From assembly GCF_964355755.1 (NCBI RefSeq), contig NC_092672.1, positions 25,046,501 through 25,110,500 on the forward strand: a stretch of DNA of 64,000 nt, read 5' to 3'. This stretch comes from Antedon mediterranea. Its lineage: Eukaryota > Echinodermata > Crinoidea > Comatulida > Antedonidae. Under the pieces are notes generated by a model. That model did no database searches, was not told where the DNA came from, and was given only the letters and a program-made list of their open reading frames with translations. The position numbers and the translations under genes are program-made. Each line of letters opens with the position of its first letter. Position 1 is the stretch's first letter. This document shows, piece after piece, positions 11,940 to 24,422 of this stretch.

Positions 11940-13937
11940 AGGGGGATTCTGGGTTTAAAATTGCTTTTAAATGTCGTTTATTTATTAAATAAAAAATATT
12001 ATAAAAATATAGACATGTCAGAATGAAGAAATAATAACGAGAAATAAAAAAATAAAATTTCATATACATTTTAGGGTAAATTCATGGAAAGTCTGTTTTT
12101 CAGCAGCTTAGGGAAGCTCATTAATATTCATGAGATATTCACAAAATCACGTCATCAGTGGATTCCAAACTCGCGACGTCATGTACGTTGTGTTTTTCAA
12201 TCTCCCCTGTCAAACGACGACCACCCGATCATTGTGAAATACATTATTTGTAGGTTTTCTAAGCTAGGCCTGAAGTGTAATAATAACAGTAGTAGCATAT
12301 ATTTATTTGACATTTAATAAAATACAAAATTTAGTACAGATTACGGAGTCATAAATTATATACTATTTTTATACCTCGAATAGTACAGATCCGTACTATC
12401 GGCTTCACGTACTAGGCTAGGCCTAGCCTTAATCATTTTTTTTCATGGGTGAGAGCCATTCTGACTAGAGATTAAAACGCTAAAACATTGGGGTCCATCA
12501 TGGGCCTAGCTAGCCTACTACTAAACGATTGGCCCATAAATAACAAAACTCAGTGGATTCCAAACCCATCCTATCAACCAAACTCCTAAACAATCTAAAC
12601 CTAAAACATTCTACAAAATCGGCTGTAAATATCGCCGTTCGCCGTCCGCACGTATGATGTCCCGATCGTCTAAGTAGGCCTAAAATAGGCCTAGGCCCTA
12701 GGCCTAGTTTACTCTCCAAAAAAGCGGATACTACTGCATCAAGCAAGTAGACCAGTAGTAGGAAGGAGACCTAGCCGATCCGACCCAGTTAAAAATTGAG
12801 CTAGCTAGTGTAGTAGACCCTATGCGAATTGATACTACCAGGCCTTTTACTAGGCTACACTTCTTAAAATTAGCAATACTTATGTTTACAAATATTCCAA
12901 CTCTCTCATTCGAGCTATATTATCTATACCATTCCGGTAGGTCGAGTCGACCTTCAATCAAATACTGTACATCGTTCATGTTGTAATTATAGACGGGGTA
13001 TACTCTCGACCCGACCAGTTTGGTATTGTATACTGTATCTGCTTATCACGTGACGATGCCAGGCATGGGTAGATAGAGCACGTGTATCGTCGTCTCGCTC
13101 TCCTCGCTCTCAGCAGGAATGTATACGTTACGCTTCATTGATTTTGAAGGCTTTCCCTAAAGCCCGGCGCACACTAGAGCTTCCGGCTGAGCCAACTGGC
13201 ACGAGTAACACTTGCCTCAAGTGTGCGCCGGGGATTTCGTGAGGAATCGGCCACGCGTGCCGCTGAGGAAAATATCTATCGTGTTTAATATTTTTTGGCA
13301 CGCGTGCCATTTTCCTCAAGTGTGCGCCGAACGTGAGCTTCCTGCTCACTAAAAAATTCCACTGCGCCTGACATGTTCTGATTTATTATGATATTTCAGC
13401 GCGTGCTGTATAGCGTAGTAAGTAATTATCCAATCAGAAAATCGTGTACTGAAGGCGTTTAGTGTGCGTCCGATAGAACGCGAACATAGTTTGCGGCAAA
13501 TTTTTTAGTGAGCCAATTGTTACTCGTGCCAGATGGCTCAGCCGAAAGCTCCAGTGTGCGCCAGGCTTAAGTCAGTGCGAAAATCGGCAAACGTAAAGTG
13601 CAAACATATCTAATTTTTCACTGTTTTGATGAATTTTCATAGAACATTGACTTTATAAATGGGAAGACCGACTAAAATTACATCAGATAAGTATAATTTT
13701 ACAAAAGTAATTGATATGGTTAATGATAACGAGTCGTCGGAAGATTGACCATTTCACTAATTTCCTATTCTGTAACACAGTGTCATATCGCCGTAGCTGC
13801 ACTTGTAATCTGGCCTCATTTCACAGCCTTCGTTCTGCTTCACTGGGCGCTTATATAAATTGAAACTTTTACCGTTCAAGAGACAAACAAATATATTTTA
13901 CATTTTTTACTATTCATTTTAAACCCGGAACCCCCCT
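11940..13937. mobile_element. TTAA-type TIR element, 1998 bp, non-autonomous
   Basis: The left end reads 'agggggattctgggtttaaa'. The inverted right end reads 'aggggggttccgggtttaaa'. The TIR is about 22 bp with two mismatches. The element is flanked by TTAA at 11936-11939 and 13938-13941, as expected for the piggyBac superfamily (some other families also use TTAA). No transposase frame is visible. It carries the nested element 13161-13567, so that insertion is younger. Confidence 0.75.
13161..13567. mobile_element. Nested MITE, 407 bp, TAA TSD (PIF/Harbinger-like)
   Basis: The left end reads 'agcccggcgcacactagagc' and the inverted right end 'agcctggcgcacactggagc'. Similarity continues for roughly 50 bp through 'ggctgagcca' and 'tggcacgagtaaca'. 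The 3-bp direct repeat TAA flanks it (13158-13160, 13568-13570). A 3-bp TWA TSD is characteristic of PIF/Harbinger elements. The interior repeats the 'caagtgtgcgccg' motif. Confidence 0.8.
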
Positions 13938-14749
13938 TTAAAACATTGAAGTATAGATAAGTAAACAAAGATTTTGGTTAAGTTTAATTTAGTAGTCAAA
14001 CCATTATTTATCCAACGAGAGTTGGCGGACAAACAAACATAACTCGAATCCTAGATTTTTTAACTTTCAAAGCATAACTAGTGGTTAAAATGTTGTTATG
14101 TTAGTGGTAATGTATTACATTATTGTTAATGCTATATTAGTGGTTAATTTTTGTTATAAATGTGTCATTTTAACAGAACAAATACCCAGAGATACATTAT
14201 AGCATTTATGTTTAAGAGTTCAGTTAATAGTCCTATTTTGATATTTGTGTCTTTTTTGGTTTTCATTAATTCTAAAAGCAAGTAATATAATTTGAAATAC
14301 AAATTGCAGAGTTGTAAAATAAATGTTTCAAACATGCAGTTGCAAATAAAAAAAAGGCAAATTACTAAAAGTAATGACAATGCTGTGGGTGGCTGGATCT
14401 CAATGGAAATAAAAAAACAAAAAGCTAAATCAAAACGATAAAGTAAAAGTTAAAACAGCCAGACATTTTAATATAGATATCTTCTTTATTGTTTGTGTAT
14501 AAATGGACATTTATTTATGTTTTGTTAATATTTTTTAATTATGTCAGTCACATATTTTCCATCCTCATGTTTGGTGTAGGACATTAAAACTGCATTTATT
14601 GTCATGTTTTCTGAGCTTTCAAAGTCTGTTCTTTAATATCAGGTGAAACTGGAGAACAACCTGGTTGAATATTCTAGCACTCTAATATCGTTCTATGTTT
14701 AATAATGTCTTGATTTGTGGTGAAAGGAATGTTTGATAGTTGGTCTTAA

Positions 14750-16275
14750 CAGTGGCAGATCCAGAGGTAGAAAGTAAAGTACTTTGAATTCATTAATTAA
14801 AACACATTGTTTCAGCGCCGTGCTAATTTAGTCTTTATTAGAGGTTGCCATTGCTGTTGCTGTCGTCACACAAAATTATTGTTATGGGTGTTTTGCTAAG
14901 TGGTATGACACATGTTCTTCTGCTGCCTAGCTAGATAATTCTGAAGAATATTATCAGCCTAGACATAGAGCGCACATGACAAATATTTGAATACTCATTT
15001 ACCCAAGCGATTCCTATACTGTAATTTGAAAACAGTCCTGATAGTCTCTCCAAAACATTGGAGAGTTTGTGTGATTGAAAACTACTGAAAAGATGTTCAA
15101 TTGCATTTTTTGATGACTATAAACCCTGCAACCAGTGCATCAGCAGAGCGAGAAAATTTAGCTCTGGAGACTGTAAAAAATTATCTTTGAGATACCATAA
15201 TGGAAGATCGACTAGATGCATTGTTATTGATCAGGACATTAACCTTAATTATGATGTCATTATTCTTAAGTATGTGAATATGTATCCCCGCTGGATGAAG
15301 TATGTAGGCCTATTTTTATTTATTAAATTTACAGCATTAATTGTTATTACATGTTATTGTTAAGATAATCAAATTAATAAGCAGTATAGAGATTCAGCCA
15401 CTGATTACCACAGCATTGTCATTTTTTAGTAATTTTCCTTTTGACCTTTATTTTATTAAGATATAGACCTATAAGCCTAAAGCCCTAAAACACGCTCTTT
15501 CACTATGTATTATTTAACATAACTAGGGTAACATGATAAATTTGAAGTTGCATCATTTTTTTAAAGTAGTTAATAATAGGTAGCTTTCGAAACACACGAC
15601 ACGCCGATTATCGAGATGCAAAAGACTGTGAAATCCTACTGCGCATGCGAGAGCAAAGCCAGTTTGTTCGGCCTGCTCATCACGAGATGAGATTCGGCTG
15701 ATTTGGAAGACACGACTTGTACTACTGATTGTATTTTATTTAGAAAAATATTTAAGAACTGTTGTGTGATGACAATGTGTTATTAAATTAGACCCTAGTA
15801 GGGAAATGCGATCATCATCATGAATCATGGTGATGGCAGGTGCTTTGGTATTAGTGATCATGTGACAATGACCTGATCATAAAATTGAAACAGTTTATAA
15901 TTCGTGACGCAAAAGGCATGCAACGGTATCCATGGTTGACTGACTTCCGCGTCTCGCGTCGCCACTTCGAAAGCTCACTATTACCATACCGGAAGTACCT
16001 TTATCAGGGAATTCCCCCTGATGGTCACATTGAACGTGTGTTTACCAGCGGAAAAAGTAGACTATGATCTTTTTACCAATTGTTAACACGCTATGGGAGT
16101 GTCATTTCCGGCCAACTATAGGTGCCATTTATCATAAATTTTACGTGCGAGAATACAATTTCATTTAACAAAATTTGCTTCACCACAGATCCCACCTGTG
16201 CCTCATGTACTTGGTGACTGGTCGCGTCCCCTCCCCCCTCCCCGCTTTACTACAAGGCTGGATCCGCCTTTGTTT
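14750..16275. mobile_element. Possible hAT-like non-autonomous element
   Basis: A 'cagtggcagatccag' word at about 14750 and an inverted 'caaaggcggatccag' word ending near 16275 could be degenerate hAT-type ends. No matching 8-bp TSD was found, so the pairing is tentative. The interior shares 'atcataaatttacgtgcgag'-type sequence with the element at 51631-53986, suggesting related repeat content. Confidence 0.3.
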
Positions 16276-19064
16276 ATGATGAGCAACAATGCCTGTTTTC
16301 TGTGTGGTAGAAGTACATATGATTGCAACTTCATTTTCCTTGTACCTCCTTGTACACACCTTGAAATTAAATTGCATAAATGAATAATTAAATATCAAAA
16401 TGAATAATATTAAACATAATGTTAGTCCATCATGTACTTCATATTTCATATCATAAAATGCTACCAGGCACTAATAATAGAATTAGAAGTCAGGCATATA
16501 CAGTAGGCACATTGGTGGGCTGGTTTGTACTGTCACATCTGGACCGAATCGTCCTGAATTCAACTAGTTATAGTAGCCTATAGGCCTTGTAAGTAACGTA
16601 ATGCTAAACCTAACCTAGTGTTAATTACATGCATTTGGTGTTTCAAGCTTATTTTTGGATGAACCAACCATACTTACCATCCTTTCGAAAAGTTTGAAAT
16701 ATGTGCGCCGAGCACATGCTATCTCTCAATATTTGCTAGCGATGACCTCTAAGTGATCTGATTGTGACGCAAGATTTATCGAATGCAGCATTTGGCAACT
16801 TGCAAATAAATTAGTCTGAAAACACATTTTTTGTAAAATGTGCCGTTCTAACATCGCTTAATAAATAAAAGGAACTAAAAGGTGTCCCAGCTCAAACGGC
16901 GCTAGCGGTTTTATTATATTAGGAGAAGATGGAGTAAATAGGCTTAATTGGTTATTGATTAGGCCACATAAAACCTCCTTTTTTAAAAACTTTTTTTTAT
17001 AAAGTTGCCAAAGAAACACCACTGAAAAGGTCATTTTTTACTTTTATAAATTGCTAAATTGTGTGTGCGGCCAAATATTATTTGAAAGGTATTAAAACCC
17101 ATTTCTAGACTGGTATTTTGTTTGGATATCGTGCATGAAACTACCCCTACAGCATTGCAAAGAAGAATATTAATAGTTCTGAAGATTTTTTTTGTAATTA
17201 TGATTTTATATAATTAGTATGTCACGGCAACATTGCCAGTGGGTTTGGTATGTTGTGGAGGGTGGACTCAAGACAAGAATAATATACATATAAAACACTA
17301 TAATATTATATGTCCAGATTATCTACAGGTGAATTATCTTCATGAGTCCATTTCCAATTTTACGTCGAAATACAGTACTCTTTGTTCATGTCACTCCCAT
17401 ATTTCCACTCCATCTTATCCATAATTTCTTCGGTGATTTCTCTGATGTTTTCTAAGCTTAATCTTCTTAATCTTGGCACTTCTCTATTCTCAAGTGGCAC
17501 TGTAACACAGACAAATATTACCGTAGTATACAGTTCATTTACAGTACTTTATAACATTCATTAGAACAACAATCTATTTTATAAATATAACTATTCTACT
17601 TACAATGCAGCCTAATTCATTACTCGTACGCAAATCCCAATTTCATTGTCTTATGGTGACAATGCTCACTCGCTTCCCGTTGTCTACAAAAAGACTGTAT
17701 GCGCTACTCCGCAATCTACACAAAACATCGTTATTCAAATAATTTGCTCATTACCATAATTATAGTGATCACCTGTTGGATTATTATTATTTTGTGACAA
17801 AGTAGTCAAATTTTGAAAATCATATTTCACAGTTTAAACATTTTAATCAAAAATACTATGTAGAAATGTTGTCATCAGTGACTTAACTATCAATACTGTG
17901 CAACTCCTTTTCATAACTGTCTCAGTTGTGGGTTCACTTCCAGGATTCAACATTTTTTTGAATTACTACTTTTCTGAAATATGGTGAGGGACCTAAATGA
18001 TGTATCTCTACAAAACATTAAAGACCCCCACCCTGCATTGAGTAACTCTTTTAGAACAATTCTGTCCTTAACATTTTATAGCATGCAAATACAGGCTCCT
18101 GGCAAAGCAGCATAAAAGTGGACGTAGTTGTGCAAACATGAGGGAGGATTTGCGACACGGATACGTCACACCAACTTATTCGTTTTTGTAAGCCAGTACA
18201 AATCGGTTTCGCATGGCAACGAAATATTGAGGGCGCCATCCAAAATATGACTGCTGTAAATTTGAATGAAGCACAGGTATATGTTGCAATGGAGGTTGCC
18301 TATAGGCCTAGTATAGCGAGAGAGGACTTTAAAAACTGCTATTTATCAAAATTGACTTGGCATTTTTACTAAATTACTTTCAATAAATTATCTATAATTA
18401 TATTATCATGAATCATTTTTTATTCAATGCAAAGTGTGCAAAATAGATAAAAAACTATGACTGGTGATTTTTGTCAACACAAATACACTTTACGAATATC
18501 AGCTCAAAAGTTTAACAAATGTATGACCTATCCGTTTCCATTATCGTATTCGTAAGGTTGCGAAACCTCCATATTATTTGGTGCCATCATATATCAACAT
18601 CAATATAGGCTATGTAGAATCTGTAGCAAAACTAGCATAGATATGACTAATTGTGCTTTTAATCAAATACTATAAAATGAAAATAGAGAATATTTAATCT
18701 TCTTTTAATGAATCACACAATCAAGTGTAAAATTGTATTCAGAGATTTATTGAAAATTATGGTTTTAATTAATCTTTACCCAATTTGTAATAACAATGCT
18801 AAACAAAATAGGGTGAAGTTTAAACAACTTTTTAGTGTATAAATAAGTCATTTTTCAACTGTTATATCTACTTGATACTAGATTGTACCACGTCACAATG
18901 TTAGCAAACTTCCTGCTTTGTAGCCATACTTGAATTAAATGCCACTATCATTCCAAAATAGGGATAGGCTGCTGTGTAGTGTTCACACGTTCGGTTTTGA
19001 AATTCACTAGTAAATAATAAACCTTAGTTTCTGTCTATAATAGCATTACTCCTAAAACAGCATA

Positions 19065-19323
19065 TTTTTTTTTTTTTTATTTCATACTCATCCAACAGCG
19101 AGTAACCCGCCAATTACAGGATGGATAAACTATTTAAAATTTCACAAGACAAACATATACACAAGATGCTCTACATAAACAAAGACTTATTATTAAGTCT
19201 TTGGGAGTCGAGTTGTAAATTGTCATGAGAAAAAACCCTGACATATGACAGGACTTGAACCCAGGACCCTTAGATTGGTAGCCAAGCATCATAACCACCA
19301 AGCCACAGCTCCACTCCACTCCA
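19065..19323 (-). mobile_element. tRNA-derived SINE, about 260 bp
   Basis: On the minus strand the head reads 'gtggcttggtgg' (box A-like), then 'gggttcaagtcc' (box B). It is followed by a body and ends in a poly-A, seen as 14 T at 19065-19078. A direct repeat 'catattt' flanks it at 19061-19067 and 19324-19330, overlapping the tail by a few bases. Translation of the head gives the familiar SINE by-product SCGLVVMMLGYQSKGPGFKS. Orientation is opposite to the host gene. Confidence 0.8.
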
Positions 19324-20591
19324 CATATTTTAAAAGTAAAATTTTATATTTGAGAATTTGAATTTTCAATCTATTTCATATTTTCAAGAATCTGATGAGC
19401 ATGACAAGTTAACAATATGAATTGCATTACATTAGATTCAAAAGAAATCATCATTATCAAATATGGAGAAAAGAGGGACTTGCCTTCATTTTAAAATTAG
19501 TTTGTCATAACATGTTTATATACAGCCATGAAAAAGAGGAATTCCAATACCAAAAATATAAAAAGATGGGAATTATAATTGAATGAATAGAGCACTCAAA
19601 CAGACAGAGGAAACATTTTTGTTTTTGGTTATGCATTTTGTTTACCTTCAATACCCACATTCTGGGTTTCAGTAGTACATTTATATTTTCAGTTCATATT
19701 TTATGCATACAAAATTGAGAACCACCAATTCATCACCATTTCCACTTACATTAAAGCAATAATTATTATTATAGTATTTTTTTATGATGAACTATTATAA
19801 TTTTATTTAAAGCAATTTCAGATAAAAGCTATGCATAGAAATCTTTTGAATTGCAATAAATAAACACATGACCTTTTTGTACGACAATTAGAAAAAGCAT
19901 TATAGTGAACAAAAACTATGATGCCAAGTTGGTACTCTTGGCAGAAATTTGTTTAAGGATTGTTGTATTTTCTTGAAAAATCAGTAGATCAGAAATATTT
20001 AAAAAACAATAATTAAAATGAAGTTGCAACAATTTTAATATCATTTATTAGTATAGGAATGTACAAAAGCCCTAAACTCATACTTACAGTGAGAGCTCAC
20101 ACATTTAATTTTACATACACATGCACTTGAAAATAAAAGTTACACAATGATGACACATTATCATCAAAACAAATGTAAATGTACTTTACATTATTTGTTT
20201 CTCCACTTAACTGTTTTCATAGTCACATATTCTCATTTATATGGGACTGTTTTGTACTACAATTCTTTATGCTGTTATCAAAATGACTTTATACTATACT
20301 GCAATATTTACATTGATCTTCTGTTCTGGTAAAGTAGACCCTATCATAGAGGCTTACACTATGTATATCAAGGTCTACTCGCCCTAATTTGGCCAACATT
20401 TTCGGCCACGAAACATTAATTACAATACTAAAAATTTGCGCCACCTTAATTCTGTAGTATTTGTCCAATGTATTTCAAGAACGAATTCTGCTCATTATAA
20501 TATTTTTAATTCATTTCCACGTCTGTTCATAACTTGCCTCCAAATGTTAAAGATAGTCTAGTTAGTTTTAGATTGTTTTCCCTTTCTTCAT

Positions 20592-21265
20592 TTACCTCCG
20601 CCAAGGAGGTATATGTAATCGGTAGCGTGTGTTTGTTTGTTTGTTTGTTAGCAGGATTACTCAAAAAATAATTACCATATCTTTACCAAAATGAATAGAC
20701 AGATAGATATGTGGTCAAGGACCATTCCATTAAATTTTGGGACCATTTGGGACCACAGTCCCAATTCTGGACCACTTTTTAGTATACTTTTTTAGACCTG
20801 CTAGTGTTAAAAGATAGGACAGAATTCTTAAAGTAACAAGTAAACTGAAATTGCATTTTCTCGAGAACTACTTGTCCAAAAAACTTCATTTTTGAACAAG
20901 AGACAAGAGTTATAATTTGTGATTTGTAATTTTAAAACATAATTTGATTTAATGTGCACGTTTTTTGTTGCGAGTAGTTTAAAAAACCTATTTCTTTTCA
21001 AATTCACTCGTTTGATTTTCGCGTTGCTGTTCTATTGTTAGTCAACGGAAGCTATTGTTAGTCAACGGAAGCTATTGTTAATTGAAAGGCTTGTTAATAC
21101 ATAACCATTACACCAAACTCGCATACACATGCTTGTAATGAAATTAGCCTAAATCACAAACAGCATTAAGACACACACAAATATATATATTTTTTTACCG
21201 GAGAAATCTTATGTAGGAGAATTTTACAGTACGTGGAGGTATGCACTCTCGGAGTGTCTTTCTAG
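20592..21265 (+). mobile_element. Helitron/Helentron-like non-autonomous element
   Basis: The 5' end carries the hairpin 'acctcc-gccaa-ggaggt'. The 3' end carries 'ggaggtatgcactctcggag' with a short hairpin (cactc/gagtg) and then 'tgtctttctag' followed by T. Helitrons end in a hairpin a few bases before CTRR and insert before T. A (gttt)n stretch follows the 5' end, and a 20-bp unit 'gctattgttagtcaacggaa' is repeated internally. No Rep/helicase frame is present. Confidence 0.6.
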
Positions 21266-21953
21266 TTTATATATTCACTTAAGAAAAACTTGCCTCAAAT
21301 ACCTGTCTGAACTCAATGAAATGTGAAATGTTATTTTAAACTGTTTTTCTGTATTTAAGTTTATTTAATTTTTACACTTTAGGGGTGTCATACTTTATTT
21401 CATCGTTCACACCAACAGTTGATTGAATGTAATGTTTAAATATTATCTACTCAACAAAAATATGTTCCATTTGTATAATGTATAGTAATACATTAATAAA
21501 CCTTACATTATTCTTTCTTTGCGCATGTAAATACCTTATAAAGTATGAATACACATGTGGTTGATAACCACAATAAAATAAAATATAGATAAATTGGCCA
21601 GACATGACATACATGTTCTTTTAATTTTAATTGGTACACATACTGGCCCACATCTTTCTGTTTCACTACATCATACTGGTCCTGCCAGTTGAATCTATTT
21701 CTACAGAGCAATCTCACTATTTAAACAAATTCCGAAACTTATTTAAAAGGTGAGATTCTATGGTGTTTTCTGTCTGCAAATAACTTTCTGAATTCCAATA
21801 ATTCAGACATCAATGAATAAAAATAAACAAGAAATAATTTTTACTGTAAAAAAGACTTTCTGAGATAACAGTTTTAATTATTGTTCTTTCTTCATTAAAT
21901 GATATTTTTTAAATTGATATTCTATTTAATAATTTAAGAAATAAAGATTTATT

Positions 21954-23545
21954 AGGTGATCATTTTTAGAATAAAATGATCACCTATTGTTATTGTACAA
22001 AATCTTTATTGTTATTATTGTTATTATTCTTCTTTCTGTACACTTTTTGTTCGTCAAATATCTCAAAAAGTTGAATAACAATGATCACAAAAATTTCACA
22101 ATGTCTTTCAAATACTTTAACTTAGCCATAATAAGCTTTTCAGCGTGATCACTCAACCGTGACGTCACGTATACGCGATTTTGTGAAATCACAATATCAA
22201 TCATATCTCCATAATTCATTATAACATATTAACGAAATTCACAACACGTAAACTTCAGGTCAAGGGTAAAAATATTAGCAAATAAAAACGCACGCGCACG
22301 TATAGACATGCGCGTGAAATCGCGCGTTAAAAATTTAAAAGGCTCAAAATTAAGTTTTGATCAATTTAGAGCATGAATTGGGCCATTTGCGTGTTTCAAA
22401 AAATTACTGCGCAAAAACACGTTTTTGCGCGCGCGATACTTAAAAAGCGTAAAAATACGATTTTTTTGTAGAAATCGCATTCTACTCACCATCCTTAGTA
22501 CATTAACCAAATTTGAGTCAGTTCCGACTTAAAATAACGCTATACGAGCACGTTAAAAATGACAAAATGCGCACATTTATTTCACAAAAGTTCTGAAAAT
22601 GGTGAAAAATATGTCTTTTTTAAAATGAAAATAACTCTTCAGAATGCACGATGACACCTAAGTTTTTTAACTTATTCGTGAAGCCATTGAGTTGTAGATA
22701 TAAATGTATATACACATTAGACGTAAAAAATGGTATTACGTCATCAAATGGCCACTTGAATTTAACAATTAGGATTTTTTTCCGTTTTGTTTAGGTTATC
22801 ACATTCAATAGAGCGCATCTCCGCTATTTGACCTCGATTTTCGCACAAATTTCAGTGTGTGCTTGCTTAATTATTTATCTTTCTCATAAGTTGTCAGTGT
22901 TGTCATTTTGATGACGTCATCACGCGTAAAAACTTGAATAACGTAGGTCGTGTAATTTCACCTTCGCCGTAAATTTGAATATCTTACAGCTCTTCAGAAT
23001 TGAAGGTTACCTTGACGATTATAATTTATTATGAAAGCTGATGAAATGTAGATATGAATTCATATAAAAACCAAGCGTATCAGATGTTGTGACGTTAACA
23101 TATGGCCAGATGAAGTTAAAAAGTAGTTTTTTCATCTTTTTCGTCAAAGTTATACAAATTTCAAAGAGCGCGCACAGCGCTTCTACGTGCCAGATTCTCT
23201 TCCAATTCTTATATTTATTTGCTCAATTTATTATCTTTCGAAATTGTTATCTTTGAGTTTATTTTGATAATTTCATCATACCAAAAAATTAGAACATGAT
23301 GTGGGTCCCGTAATTTCACCTATGCTACACTGTGTATAGATATACAGTATATACTGTACATATTGTATATGGCATATAATAGGCACAACTCAGCGATATA
23401 AGATTATGCATCATGTCATAGGATGGCGTACATCAACTTTTTACGATCGTATGTTAACGTACATGCATGTTTAAAAAATGTTAATTTCATTAAAATGATA
23501 ACAATGATCACCTATAATTCGTCAAAGTGACGAATTAAATTCTAG
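21954..23545 (+). mobile_element. Second Helitron/Helentron-like element, 1.6 kb
   Basis: The 5' end forms the hairpin 'aggtgatcatttt' / 'aaaatgatcacct' (21954-21985). The motif 'aatgatcacctat' returns at 23503-23515 just before a 3' hairpin 'attcgtca-aag-tgacgaat' and the terminal 'ctag' followed by T at 23546. This matches the structure of the element at 20592, but the sequence is unrelated. The interior is AT-rich with 'cgcgcg'-type words and no long frame. Confidence 0.6.
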
Positions 23546-24422
23546 TTATCAATTATTTTTGTTTAAAAATCAGTAGTAAACATTTTGTGTAACATAAATA
23601 TAGTTTAAATTACTATAGACTATAGTACTATGCATATTCTTAGTGGCATTACTCCCTAAGGTTGGAGTGACCCACTCATACCCACAAACATTTCAGTGAA
23701 CAAAAAATGTATAATTTTCCATGAGCCTTCGTTGTACAGCAGCAGCCGACAAACATACACACTAATCAAACAATTGTCATCTATATACACCCCATTCGGC
23801 AAAAATATTTACCATAGAGAAAGGATTGTTTTGACCATTATTCAATGATATGATGGTAATTATACTTGGCCTCTATGTTGACAGCCAAAACACAGTTATT
23901 GTTTATTGAACATAGGTCTTACAAACTAATGTCTGCATACTGTACATATCTCAAAGACCCTATGTGCACATGCCCAGTTTGAGTTTACAAATTCCCATTT
24001 ATACTTTCTTACCAGACGTGCTTTGGGGTGTGCTCATGCCCAGTTTGTGTTTCTAAATACCCATTTTTTCAGCCTCAGTAATCTATTATAAGCTTCTGCA
24101 TGGCTAATGCTTCCGTTCTCTTGAATGTAACTGCCTAAAGGACTGGTGCGAAAATTATTGTTTACTTTTGAAAATTAACTTTTTTATTTATTTATTTACT
24201 GAAGTATAAAAAATGTTGATGGGATAAGAATATAATTATGGAACATACAGCACGTCTTTATTTGTTTATTGGTATACTCCTGGTGAGCATGGTCTACTAT
24301 GAAAGTTTTAGCCTCAGTGAATATTATTCACATCCTATACACAATATATTGAACTTTTTGTCTTCAATGTTCATCAAAATAATATATTAATATCAGATTA
24401 TTTATTTTTGATTTAAATTAGT

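Noticed and set aside
14750-16275. A confident hAT element
   Set aside because: The end words resemble hAT termini, but the final bases differ and no 8-bp TSD matches; kept only as a low-confidence feature.
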